A DNA stretch of 64,000 nucleotides from Clytia hemisphaerica (lineage: Eukaryota > Cnidaria > Hydrozoa > Leptothecata > Clytiidae): positions 186,001-250,000 of the forward strand of contig CACVBU010000741.1 of the NCBI GenBank assembly GCA_902728285.1, in the 5' to 3' direction. A program made the position numbers and the translations under genes. Under the pieces are notes generated by a model, which ran no database searches, had not been told where the DNA came from, and worked only from the letters and a program-made list of their open reading frames with translations. Below are positions 1 through 11,228 of the stretch, in pieces (within the stretch, counting starts at the first letter, position 1; every line of letters starts with the position of its first letter).

Positions 1-315
1 CATGTATTTTTACCAGCTGCTTTAGGTGATCCAATATAATTATATCAGACACTTTTCAACCAAAATAAACCAGCTGCGCTGGAAGCTCCGGCTTAAGAGA
101 TTAAAAGATGTGAAAGATGAGCTTGTTGAGTTAGTTGTGTTAGAATGTTGCCCACAAACTACTAATCAGAACAGATCAGAAAGCAAAGTAATAATTCTAT
201 TGCAGAGCGAGTATGAGAAATAATCTTAACAAATATATAAACCAGCTGGAAGTTTAGCTCTTCTAAGTGATTACACATGCACTTTCTTGCCTAAAGAACC
301 AACCCCACCCCCGCC
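1..315. other. unassigned AT-rich flank
   Basis: No gene is recognised here. A 65-codon open frame exists but has no recognisable domain, low-complexity flanks and no splice context. The motif accagctg recurs at about 12, 69 and 241. Confidence 0.5.
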
Positions 316-860
316 CACTCATCCTCAACTAAAAAGTTCAAAATTGGAGCTAAAGGAGATAAACATTTAGAAGTGAATATTTCCAAGTTCTTATACTGTA
401 AATTAATTTTTTTCTAAACTTGCCAATAGCGAAGCCATGATGCGCCGTTGATTTGATTGTCCGGATAAAATTTTCGGGAGAAAAATAGCCTAAATTAGAG
501 GCCACGGCTTTGAGCTAAGCATTATTTTTTCTGTTGGGATAATACTTGGAAAAGAGTAGGATAAACCAAATAAAATGGTACAATAGTGTGTATGTAATAA
601 ATAGTGGGTCGAATACAAAACAGGATCATTTTCAGTCATAAACATAACACCACAAAAACTACTCAGATCGTTTTCAAATTTTCACTGTAATGTTCTAATT
701 TTAGTATTCTCTTTTAAATTCCAATGGATGTGTGTTTGAAAGTTTCATTGTCAAGTTACCAACAGAATTTTATGGTTTTGTTAGCCATATGCAAGATTTA
801 AGCACTCGATCAGCTGACGATTCATGGCTAAAATTTCTCCGAAGTCTTTCCACATTGTTA
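316..860 (+). repeat. dispersed repeat R1, left half (split by LINE)
   Basis: This stretch matches 57398-58330 closely (tcaaaattggagctaaa, cctaaattagaggccac, gattcatggc, tttccacattgtta). It stops at tttccacattgtta, where the other copy runs on into ccagtatgcatcaaac; here that continuation lies at about 17298. The left half lacks the roughly 190-bp tandem units present at 57.6-58.2 kb. No coding function is seen. Confidence 0.8.
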
Positions 861-1272
861 TTTCTATTTCTATCCATTTATTTGCATAAGCCTAAAAAAG
901 CTAACATCGCAAATATTTAACAAAAACTTGTTTATAAAAATAAAAAAGTATAAAAAGGAAGAAGAATATTATACAATAATAAATAGTTATACAATAATGA
1001 ATAGTAATAAATAGTAAGACAGTAAAAATAATAAAAAATGTTAAAATATATTGAATAAATAGTTTATTAGTTTAAAATTCTAAAAAAAATTAAAAAGGCG
1101 CAATTCGAAAAAGGTGATCATCAAAATACCAAAAACTTAACAAAAGAAAATTTAATGGGGAAAAAGAAAACGAGGGTATTGAGGAGTGTAAATGCTCAAA
1201 CCTGAAGGTAAGGATAACAGAAAGGCGGGAACTTAAGAATCTCGAAGTATAGGTGTTCTTAGTCATAATAAA

Positions 1273-1986
1273 TTAGGTTTCATATGATTTTTCTACTTCT
1301 GCTATAAATTTATTTCTATCTAATATATTTGATATCTTTGATGGTAATTTGTTCCATAAGTCAATGGTGAAGGGAAAGTACGAGTTCTCATAAACTTTCA
1401 GTCGGGCATGTTGTCGCTTGTATCTAATATTTACACAGCGTTGACGTGCTGGTTTTAATTGATCGTCCACAAATTTTGAATTATTGTTGATGTCAAATAG
1501 TAACTTCAGACATGCTATTTGTCTTCTAGTTTCCAATGACTCCAGTTTAAGTGATTTGATCATTCGAGTTGGACTGAAGACATATTGCCACTTGTTTTCC
1601 ACCCAACGAGCCGCCTTTCTTTGTACCATTTCTAAGTTGTTGATGAGTAGCTGTGTACTATTTGGACTCCAAACAGAGCTAGCATATTCCAAGATTGGTC
1701 GCACAAATACTTTGTAACATAGGAGTTTAGATTCTTTGTCAAAGTGGTGAAGATTTCTTTGGAGATAAAGACGAACATTAGTTGCTTTTGATATGATGTT
1801 GCTAATGTGTTTTTTCCAATTTAGATTTTTCGTTATGGTTACGCCGAGGTACTTTGCTTGGTCAACATTCTCAAGTTGGACACCATGGATGGAATAAGAA
1901 GCTTCGATCATCTTTCTTTTGTTTGTGATACGGATAAGTTTGCATTTATCGGGATGAAATTCCATTGACCAGTTATTTTCCCAGTG
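1273..1986 (-). pseudogene. LINE reverse transcriptase, C-terminal part
   Basis: About 235 codons read to a stop at 1273. The segment has the usual region after the RT palm of CR1/jockey-like LINEs: KYLGVTITKNLNWKKHI near the start, then the PILEYASSVWSP and VQRKAARWV blocks and a WNKLPSKI block near the end. It is the direct continuation of the RT at 16557-17297: codon phase is kept when the BEL/Pao element and one AACTA copy are discounted. The RT was therefore open in this frame when the BEL/Pao element landed. The first methionine (1965) is internal to the original ORF. Confidence 0.85.
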
Positions 1987-1991
1987 AACTA
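1987..1991. repeat. BEL/Pao element 1 target duplication, left copy (AACTA)
   Basis: AACTA directly precedes the TG of the 5' LTR and recurs directly after the CA of the 3' LTR at 16557-16561. Five-base duplications are usual for BEL/Pao integrases. Confidence 0.9.
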
Positions 1992-2853
1992 TGTAATGCG
2001 AGCTTGGTGGCTCTGATGTACTTTTAGTAAAATTTCAATTAAACCAAAAAATTTCTCAGTTCCTATCCACAGCGTCTCATTTAACAGTCTTCTGTTTCCA
2101 TGGTTTCAGTGTCACTTCAGTGTTTTGCGTTTATTAGCTTCTGTTTTCAATTAATTTTTTTATGCATCTTAATTTTATGTTCAATGCGTGCGTTGTCATT
2201 ATTTTTCTATTGTTTCATTATGTAATCTTTTGTTCAATTTTTGTCAGTTTTTTATCAAAATCGAGACACTTTTTTCAAGGAGCTCACTTGTTCCTTACTA
2301 AGAGAGATGTGAGGTTCAAAGCAAGAGAATTGTTTTTTAAGTCATGGAATTCAATTTTTAACTTTGATTTGACAAATCGTCATTTTTGTCATTTTTTTGG
2401 GCACTCAATACACAGCTATCATTTACTGGCTACCTGGTAGGTTTCCTTCTCGTTTCTCACTCGTTCATTCTTTCGTGTTTCACCAGCCATCTGGGCTCAG
2501 GCATCGTGTCTCCCTAGGTTAAGATTAGGTTATGAAATTTTTGAAATGAATATTTCTTTTACATTTTTACGGAGAAATTTCTAGCCAATTTTTCCACTCA
2601 CTTTTGGTCAGTTTTCAATCTTACAGTATGTGAGATTCGTCATTTTTTTTCAATTTTTTGAGATTAAGATTTGTCAATTTTTCTCAATTTTCGGATGATC
2701 AACTTTTGTCACTTTTTTCAATTTTTTCTCAGACTAAAATTTGTCATTTTACTTAATTTTCTTTGAGACTAAAACATTGTATTTTTTTTCTTCATTCAGT
2801 TTGAACATGTCATAAAAGTTACAAACGCGTCAGTCTCTGTGCCCTGCCCAACA
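1992..2853 (+). repeat. BEL/Pao element 1, 5' LTR
   Basis: Begins tgtaatgcgagcttgg and ends ctgcccaaca. It is T-rich with many gtcattttt/caatttt runs. It should hold promoter and polyadenylation signals, but no clear TATA box was picked out. The 92-codon open frame inside recurs in the 3' LTR and is not taken as a gene. Confidence 0.95.
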
Positions 2854-2963
2854 TTCAAACAGACGGTAATTCCGACAAGTCACGTGTCAATTATCGGTCA
2901 ATCATATCACTCATTCGTTAACTCGCTCACTCGTCGTCACGTGTTATGACGTCACATAATTGA
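2854..2963 (+). promoter_or_regulatory. BEL/Pao element 1 leader with primer-site candidate and CRE/E-box motifs
   Basis: The base string just after the LTR, ttcaaacag, is nearly the same as the ttcgaacag after the 5' LTR of element 2, so it is the best primer-binding-site candidate; it lacks the usual TGG start. The leader also holds cacgtg twice (near 2881 and 2938) and a palindromic tgacgtca (near 2948), matching E-box and CRE/ATF consensus. Regulatory use is inference. Confidence 0.45.
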
Positions 2964-4544
2964 ATGAAATTACGTAACGTTCCACGCATCAATTACCGTA
3001 CTCTTCACTTGACCGGTGACGTCGAACCGAAATCACCAGACTCAACATCTGATCAACCCGTCACCATGTCAACACATGATGAAACCAGCAAGTCATTGGA
3101 AATCGATATGAAGGTCATCATCGAACAAGTTCATGACGTCATCGATGAGAACCCCATCGAATCCTCAACCATCACAGATACAGACCTTACCGTCCAGAAG
3201 CTTGAGGAATTACGAGTCCAGCTCAGACGTAAGAACCATCAGCTAGGAGAATCCGATCTTCCTGTTCTATCAACGCTCAACCTTATTAAAGATTTCATCG
3301 TAAGATCGAGAGATCATAAGTTAAATTCTCGTCTTACTCAAGAAAAGGAAAAGCACGATCAACTTCGTCTCAATGATCAATCAGTAGCTTTCTCAATAAT
3401 CAATATTGCTCGCCAGATATCGGAACTTCAAGATGTTTACAGTGGCAACCCATCCAAAGCTTCTCTCGAACAGCTAATCGAATGGAAGACCAACCAACAC
3501 AATCATCTCAAAAAGTTTGATAAAGTTGCTGTTGAGTACAAAGAACTCTTAAAATCTCCAGTACTCGATAAACAACGAGACGATGACGTTAAAAGTATCA
3601 GCAAACATTTTGAAAAACTTACCACGCTCAGACAAATTTATACCAAATCACTTGAATCTGAAGTCAGCAATCGTGAACCAGACAAACTCAATACCTTCAA
3701 CAAGTTGTCACTCAACATCAAGCTTCAACCATTTGCAGGGTATGAATCAAAAATTGACTTTTACACATTCAAGTCTAATTTCGAGAAAATTCATCTTCAC
3801 TCAACACCAAGTCGTTTGCTTCCAGACCTTCTGAAGAATAATTTTCTGGTCGACCCAGCTCTAACTCTCGTCAAAAGTCTCGATGATATCGACCTGATAT
3901 GGCGCCACCTAGAAGATGCTTTTGGTGACGCCAAAATTATGCTCCACAAAAAGTTGCAAGAGTTATCAAAGCTAGACAACGTCAAGTCTAACAACTCAGA
4001 GAAGTTGACAACCAGTCTTGGCAAGATCATCAACGTCATTAACGAAACTATGAGGCTTGCAAAGGATCACAAGGTGGAAGAACATCTATACTACGGAGAT
4101 GGACTATCTACAATCTACAACCTTCTTGGTAATCAAAGGACAACCAAATTCCTCACATCCATCATCGACGATGACCTATCAGAAAAACAGACTTGGTTGA
4201 AACTCATCACATTCCTCGAACGTGAAAAGAAGGTTCATATACAAAAGTCACTCCTCCAAACTGCCAAGGATGCATCAAATTCAAAGGATGATCAAAGAAA
4301 ATCGGGCAGCTCAGGATCAAACACAGGCTCCAACAGACGATCATCGTCCCACATCACGAGTCCAGAAACATCATGCACAATTTGCAACGAGCCCACTGGT
4401 ACCATTGGTCACATTCCATCATCTGGTCCAAACGGCACCAAAATCCTTCAATACTTCACATGCAGAACATTCGTCTTGGCTACACCTGCTCAACGTCTCA
4501 AGATCCTTCGTGAAAGAAACTACTGCATGCAATGTCTCTTCCCT
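2964..4544 (+). CDS. gag: BEL/Pao element 1 Gag (5' part of split gag-pol)
   Basis: 527 codons run from the first ATG after the leader to the CACTA insertion. The N-terminal half is acidic, charged and helix-prone. Residues about 235-400 match the conserved Gag region of BEL/Pao elements (DUF1759-like; LQPFAGYESKIDFYTFK, then a block around WRHLEDAFGD). The last codons enter a Cys-bearing knuckle (YCMQC) that continues at 11229. Gag forms the particle that packages element RNA. The frame past 4544 comes from the transposon end, so the apparent 570-residue ORF ends in foreign residues. Confidence 0.9.
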
Positions 4545-4965
4545 CACTACTGGAACGAAAAGCATTCGTCGTGGACACACGAACGGTCAGTCATTCGTCA
4601 CGAACGGTCTATCCGTTCGTCACGAATGCTTTTCGAGCGACTTTCTTTTAAAGCGTTCGTCACAAACACTTTCTAGAATCCGACTCATTCGTGACGAACG
4701 CTTTAACAGGGAGGCGTTTGTCACGAATGCTTTATGATTTATAACGAATGCCTAAGCGTTCACGACGAATGCCTAAGCGTTCACGACGAATGCCTAAGCG
4801 TTCACGACGAACGCTTTGCTTTTAAACGAAAGTTTAAGCGTTCGTGACGAACGCTTTGCTTTTAAGCGAAAGTTTAAGCGTTCATGACGAACGCTTTGCC
4901 TCTTAAAACGAATGTCTGAGCGTTATGACGAATGTGTGCATTTTTCACGAACGCTTTTCGAATAG
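4545..4965 (+). repeat. CACTA left terminal inverted repeat and subterminal array
   Basis: About 420 bp are packed with cgttcgt/acgaacg variants in both orientations. The run at 4745-4812 is a 21-bp unit (cacgacgaatgcctaagcgtt) repeated about three times, followed by two 42-44-bp units ending aacgctttgcttttaa. The block matches the right end in inverse orientation with a few substitutions. Such arrays are known transposase-binding regions in plant CACTA elements; that role here is inference. Confidence 0.85.
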
Positions 4966-4969
4966 AGTC

Positions 4970-7900
4970 ACGCTAATAAAATAAAATCTGTTCGTGAAGA
5001 ATGTCAGAAAAAGGTAGACTATATTATTAAAGCGTTCGTTATGTTTACGAAGTAAATTCGAAAATGTCATTGAATTTAAAATCCAGTAATGAAAATAATT
5101 ATCATGTGGAAACTTTATGCAAAAATGCCATACAAAGTAACGACTTAGCCAAACCAAGACGTGAGACATCAAATACTTTGCCATTTCAATTTTTGATGAC
5201 AATAATCTTATTACTGACTTTAAGCACAAATGTATTTCAAATTTCAAACGAAGACCAAATTCATTTTAGAACTATTTATTAAAGCATGCACAAGCACAAG
5301 GAGAATTACACACACCATATTGTTGTCTCCACCGTGAAATTAGAATTCAATTTTTCCGGCTGACTCTTGAAAAAAGCGCCTGAATTCTGTTGTTCCAAGG
5401 TAAAAAGTCCATGGGGATGGTTTTGGAGTGCAATTTTTAAACATTAAATTTCGAGTGGGGATGAAATCAAAGTCATTCTCCCAGTGGGGCTGAAATTCTA
5501 GGATATTTTCCCACCGGGTCTAGTGACACAGGGGTGTGTTGGATTTTTCTCAAGTAATGGAGCGTATCGAAAAGTAGAACGTCGAATTAGTGAGCAACAA
5601 CTGTAGATACTGAAAGATTGTATAAATTATCAGTTCCCACTACGCATATTTTGATATTTTATTAATCTATACTTACTATACTATACTATAGAATAGGCAA
5701 TTGAATTTGTTTTTTACATTTGTAAAGGTCTAAATCGTTAATTAGTTACGGCAGCTCAAAGATATTGTTCAAAATTACCTTAAATGTGGGTTAATTTACG
5801 CCGTTTTCGTTTGACATGGTTAGTGAATTTCAAAAGACAAATCGAGTGACAATTTTCAAATCAAATCAAGATAGACACTTCACCACAGCAGTATTTAAGC
5901 TTAACCATTATGGGCAGTATCTCAAAAACAAAATGGAGTATACGACATACGAGTTCGAATCTTGGAAAGATAATCGATAAAAAGGCCCAAAGATTCTTAA
6001 ATTTGATTTTCATAAATAAGCGCTGACTTTAATAACTCCCGTCTCGAACATATTAAAGATCGTCATCACCACGGGCGAGTCCAATACTGGTATCTACTTA
6101 TAAATAAATTTTTAAAGAAAGAAATGTTTCCCTTTTTTATATGTCTCAGTACTCTACCTTTATTTAATGGAAAATTACTTTTATAGGCTCACTCCTTTTC
6201 TCTTGGAGATTGAAATGTTACAAATCGAAGGTTTCTCTATTTAGCAACATGTTGGGGAGAAATGATCATAATCAGATGATGCTTGATTATCATTTTTTAT
6301 TTGAATTTGATACATTTGCCCATGTCAAGCTCATCATTTATCGAAATTCACTTTCTAGCGTATTTCACTGTGCTCACCCCCAATTCTGCTCTTTGCAAAG
6401 AAAAAGAAGATAATGCAGTGTCATTTATGAAGATCAAATAAGCCGCCACTGAGCAACATTTTTTTCTCCTTTCTTGCAACATTTTTTTCTCCTTTTTTGC
6501 AACATTTAAAAGAAAAAGAAGACATTCCAATGTTTATTACGTGATATAAATTTCCCACGCTCTTAGAAACGTGCTTCACTATCTTTCTCTGATTTCCAGT
6601 TTTATTGTCGAAAAAAATGAAGGATTGAAATTGAGTACTTGCGTACTTGTTGAGGCGTGCAAAGTTTCGCGAGATCGAAGAATCACGAAATTTACAACAC
6701 TTACTTTCGCGAGCGTATACTTCTAGAACTGGATTGAAACTTATGTATTTTGACTATGAGACTTTAACAGGCTAAAAAGTGCCATAAATCTTACATTTTA
6801 TTTCAAGTTAGACGTTTTACAGATTTTTTTATTTTGTCCAGAATTTTCAAAGACATTTACCTCGGCGAAAAGGGCTAAAATAGAATTCGTGAAAATCGCG
6901 AAAGTTTCTACCCGTGAAAGTCTGCCAGTCTGTACGCCTAAAGTAGTATTTGGTTGTCTTAAAACAATCAAAAAAGCTTATAAAACAGAAAGTTTGCAAA
7001 TAAATAAATAACAGTTAGTATTAAATAAGAAAATTCTACATAGTACCTTTTCGCAAGTCCCTTACTCTACTGGAGGAAAAACAATAGCTGATTCACAGAC
7101 CCTATAGATATACTTCCTGTAGAAGCTTTTTTCGTTTGAGAATAATAGAAGCCTAGGCCAAAGCTTCGACGGGAAAAATTGGCTCACCTTAGAACATTCA
7201 AAAATTTTTACTTTAGTAGTTTTGGAAATAAGTGTTTCTACCCAGAGGGAGAACCACTCATTTCACCCCATTTTGATGAAATTATATAAGAGTGCAAAAA
7301 GGTCGTGGGAGGTTAAAAATGGAATGAAATGCAAGTTTTGGTTGGGGATAAAAATATCGCGGAAAGCTTTGTCGGTAGAAGTAAGAACGGGTTGGAATCT
7401 CCTAATTAATTACTTCCATACGTAACAAAAAGGGTTCTTCAAAAAGCATACGTGAGGGAGGGAGTCAATCAAGAGATGTATGTATCGTTTGCAAATTTTT
7501 TTAAACTTTCTTTTTTCAGTTTTTTTTTTAAAACCTTTTATGTATATAGTTAACTTAACTTACACCCGACTTACACTAGTTTCTTCAAAGTTTCAGCCCA
7601 AATATAAACTGGAATAAAGAGGGCTTTATTAAAGAGAACGTTTTTAAAATACATATTTATTAATCAGAGGGGTAAAAGGAAACAGGTAGGTAAAAATATC
7701 AACAAAACTAATTTTATAAGTTTCGAAGTTGCTTGACCATTAAAATCAAAGGCCAAAAAATCCCCTTCTCTTTGAACTTAACTAAATCAGGTAAACTTAT
7801 TAGGTTTCTTTTCTTTCTTCCTTGAAAATTTGCGAAATTAATTGATTGACAAGCTCTTGCAACATTTTCTACTCTCGAAAGAAGACATTACAGTGTCACA

Positions 7901-8800
7901 AAAAAGAGATCCCCCAAAGCCGTGATCTTGGTAAACCTTAGAGAGACTTTGGGAGGGTGACCCAGCCCTTAAGGCACGCGTCATACCCAGCGCCCATATT
8001 TTTGCCGAAGTACCTCCCCCCACCGGGGGTTCAATCATACTAAGAAAATAACAGCCGAAATACTGCTCAAGTCTGTATTCAGTTCATTTGTGGGACAAAT
8101 TTTTTGCAGTGCTCGTATCTCATCTTGCTGAAACGTATCTTCGGATTGTCTTTAAAAAAATTCTCTTTATACTCTTTACTCTATCTTCAAACGAGAACGA
8201 TTGACTCATGACTATGCTTCTTGCCTTGGTGCTTCAACGATTTGTCTTTCTAAGGAAAAAGATAAGAGTGTATAGTTTGTTACGACACTTAATGTCGGAC
8301 GGAAAAATACGTACAAATTGATTGATCGGCTCGTTTAAGAAAAACATCACAAGATGATTTTAATCTCGCTTTTCATGTCAGATCGACGGATGATAGAATT
8401 GATATTTTGTACTTTTCGGTTGTAGAAAGTCGATTAAGAAGACCTTTTAACCTTTTAGAGATGAAGTTAAGAATCATCACTTTTTGTAATACCCCCTCAA
8501 GAACAACAACAACCTTCTTTGACCTAAATAAAAACTCGACACGGCAATTTAAAAGTCGAAGAGACGCTAGCCGAAATATCGAAATATTCAAACTGGGAGA
8601 TAATGAATCCTACAATGTTAGTCACTTTACCTTGATAACTTTACATGATATAAAACTTCTAACCACCAATGTTTTTTTTCTCAAACCAGTAATTTGTACT
8701 TACAAGCACTGTCTCAAATTTTTTAAATCTAAATATTGTAATATCATGCTGAAAAAAGAGATTAAATAAATTAGTCCCCGATCAGCAGCCCTCTCTTAAC
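4970..8800. other. CACTA interior, left part, no recognised gene
   Basis: A/T-rich DNA. It includes a dispersed motif block at 5320-5530 (cccagtggggctgaaattct, ccaccgggtctag, acaggggtgtg) related to 9990-10090 and 48360-48545, and a short direct repeat ttgcaacatttttttctcc at 6450-6505. Open frames at 6210-6413, 7838-8038 and 8407-8769 have no family signature and are not called. Confidence 0.5.
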
Positions 8801-9498
8801 CAGTGGCGTTGTGGCAGGGGGGGCCGGCCCCCCAGCGGAGCTTTTTTGAAGGGGCGCCGAAGAGCAAGGGGCGCCAAAAGAGATTTTTTTAAACGCCCCA
8901 ATCTTAAAAATCATACTTTATGCGCCTTAAATTGCGCCCAGGACCAATTTTACTGAGATAATTTTAAAATACTTGCAATTTTTTTCGCTCGCTTCGCTCG
9001 CAATACAGTTAATTGGTAACTTCTTTGTTATCTAGCTAATTTACAAGTTTTTTTGTGTACAATATAGTATTATTAAATGAAAAGCTAACTGCGTCCCAAT
9101 CTGCTGACAACAATATTGAAATCATAAAACATCTATTTTTTCGCTCGCTTCGCTCGCATAACACATTGTTCCTTTAAGTTTCTTTTCACTCTAGCAAGTG
9201 TCAAATTTGTCTATTTTTATTTAGTGATTTAGGGTATCTTGGCAGTTGATTTGAAAAAATTTTCTAGTCGGCCCCAACCATGGTGGAGCCTGTTTTTCCC
9301 TTTTCCATTCGTCAAAGATAAATCTACTCTTCTCCACTAAATATTTCCTTCCTCATTATGCCTAGGCAAATGAATTTGGTAAAAGTTTAGAAAATGATGG
9401 GTGGGGACACCACTTTGAAAAATTGGAGGGGGGGGGGGGCGCCATTTAAAAAAAATTGACTTTGGCCCCTCCAGAAAAATTTTCCCACAACGCCACTG
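8801..9498. mobile_element. hAT-like non-autonomous element nested in the CACTA element
   Basis: It begins CAGTGGCGTTGTGG and ends with the exact complement, giving 14-bp inverted repeats. CTTAAC directly flanks both ends (8795-8800, 9499-9504). CAGTGGCG termini are common in hAT elements, but hAT normally makes 8-bp duplications and only 6 bp match here, so the family is provisional. Inside are two copies of a palindromic motif ttcgctcgcttcgctcgc (8982, 9140) and G/C runs near both ends. No transposase is present. Confidence 0.7.
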
Positions 9499-9504
9499 CT
9501 TAAC

Positions 9505-10850
9505 CCCCATATACATCATACCATGTTCTCGTTACGATCAAGAAAATCGCCTAAATTTGTTCATTGTAATATTTTTTAAATATAAAAAACATAAAATGAG
9601 TCACGCAAATTTTCATCCAATTACAAATCAGGCTGAAACTTTGCTCACACCTAAAAAGAATCTGGAATCAAGCAAATGTATCACCCCTTCTCACAGATCT
9701 GGTAGAATTTTTCCGCCCGGGGTGGGAGGGGGTAAAAATAACGGACAAAAACTTGATGGGGATGATACTAACATGTACATATTTCAGAAAGTAGAAGTCT
9801 ATATAGAGCCAATGTTCCTTGTTTTCATTGCGTGTTGTTACGACTTTTGAATGAATGATGATGATTTCGAATGAATATTTTGCCCTTCCAGACATTTTTT
9901 TAACATTCCCAGAAAATATGTATTTGTCAGAAAATTCAGTGGGGATAGAGAAAAATAGCACACAAGTTTAAGCAAGGATTTTTTTATTTGATTATTTTCA
10001 ACTGGGACAAAAATTAGAGTCTAATTTTCCACTGGGAACGATATTTCGGCCAATTTTCCGGCGGAAGGGGTCTCAGAGGGTCGGTGAGAAGGGGGTGTAA
10101 TGTAGGTAAAAAACAGAAGCCCTAATCATTGCCATCATACAGTAACAAAAATCAAGAAACATTTGTCCAAGTAATAAGAATTAAGATTATATTTTTTGAG
10201 TGTATTATAATTCAGAGTTATGCAAAGAATGGTTGGGATCTGATTCACCGCTAGATACTTTAACCCTTTTCAATTCAAAACTCCCTTTAATTACGAATTA
10301 CATACAGCACACTCCTGTTTCAGTGACAAGTTGAAAATTGACTATCAGTAGGGATAAATTGAGGTGCTGGACGCGATGAGTCCAAAGGAGAACTTCCTGC
10401 TTTAGACAAGTGAGGTTTGAAATTCTATTGTCGCTACAATCACCCTCGAAATATATTGAGATTTTAGTGTATTTTAACGTTTTTCAGAATTTAAAGTTCG
10501 GGCGAGAATTGCTATTGTAGTAATTCGACTTTCTTCCATTGAATATTTCGATTTTAGAGGGGTTTGGTGGCTTCTAGGCTATATTCCAAGCCTCATTTGA
10601 GCAAATTTGAGCTTTTAAATCCTGAGATCCTAAGCTCCTCCTAAGTCTTAAGTCTCATGTTAAAACTCTACTTTCCAACTGTAGTTTAAGGCGCTTAAAA
10701 ATCAATTGTGGTGTTCAAAATTACACCGGGAACTCCCCTTTGTCTCAAATATTTAGTGGATGATGGTAGTTTGAAATTCAAGTAAATTTTTGTTTCTTTG
10801 TTTCTGTGATAAAGGGATGTTTTATTTAAAGTGACGAACACTTTAAACAT
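9505..10850. other. CACTA interior, right part, no recognised gene
   Basis: Mostly A/T-rich sequence without a supported gene. The block at 9990-10090 (tttccactgggaacg, ttccggcggaaggggtc) resembles the 5.4-kb and 48.4-kb blocks. Open frames at 9557-9850 and 9668-9961 overlap on opposite strands and carry no domain. Confidence 0.5.
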
Positions 10851-10856
10851 AGTCTA

Positions 10857-11225
10857 TCTCTTTTTGTCATTCGCCACGAACCCCTTTGAACCAAACCATT
10901 CGTCACGAACGGTTTGGATTTGACCCTATTTGAAAAGCGTTCGTGAAAAATGCACAAGCATTCGTCATGAACGCTTAGACTTTCGCTTAAAAGCAAAGCG
11001 TTCGTCGTGAACGCTTAGGCATTCGTCATAAATCATAAAGCATTCGTGACAAACGCCTCCCTGTTAAAGCGTTCGTCACGAATGAGTCGAAATCTAGAAA
11101 GCGTTTGTGACGAACGCTTTAAAAGAAAGTCGCTCGAAAAGCATTCGTGACGAACGGATGGACCGTTCGTGGCGAATGACTGACCGTTCGTGTGTCCACG
11201 ACGAATGCTTTTCGTTCTAGTAGTG
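10857..11225 (-). repeat. CACTA right terminal inverted repeat and subterminal array
   Basis: The inverse of 4545-4965, with the same order of units: ccgttcgtgtgtccacgacg next to the end, then aagcgttcgtcacgaatgag, gcattcgtgacaaacgc and so on inward. It has fewer 21-bp units than the left side, so the ends have diverged by repeat gain or loss. The first 39 bases of the apparent 1490-residue ORF that continues into pol (11190-11228) are transposon end plus the target duplication, not pol. Confidence 0.85.
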
Positions 11226-11228
11226 CCT

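Larger units (their letters stand above)
4545..11225. mobile_element. CACTA-type (CMC/EnSpm) DNA transposon, non-autonomous
   Basis: The ends are inverted: CACTACTGGAACGAAAAGC on the left and the complement of CACTACTAGAACGAAAAGC on the right. It is flanked by CCT at 4542-4544 and 11226-11228. A CACTA terminus, 3-bp duplication and repeat-rich subterminal regions are the family's hallmarks. No transposase frame was seen in the 6.7 kb; open frames are under about 120 codons. It interrupts a BEL/Pao gag-pol without shifting its frame. The degraded TNP2-like fragments at 26.8-28.9 kb show that autonomous CACTA relatives existed in this genome. Confidence 0.88.

Noticed and set aside
2162-2440. 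92-codon ORF in the 5' LTR, repeated at 15879-16142
   Set aside because: It is LTR sequence duplicated at both ends, T-rich and hydrophobic by composition; no start or splice context.
7838-8038. Gly-rich minus-strand ORF in the CACTA interior, seen first as a transposase exon
   Set aside because: No motif, no splice signals, and overlapping low-complexity tracts.
11190-11228. N-terminal residues of the 1490-residue pol ORF
   Set aside because: They are CACTA terminal sequence plus target duplication read through by chance; pol resumes at 11229.
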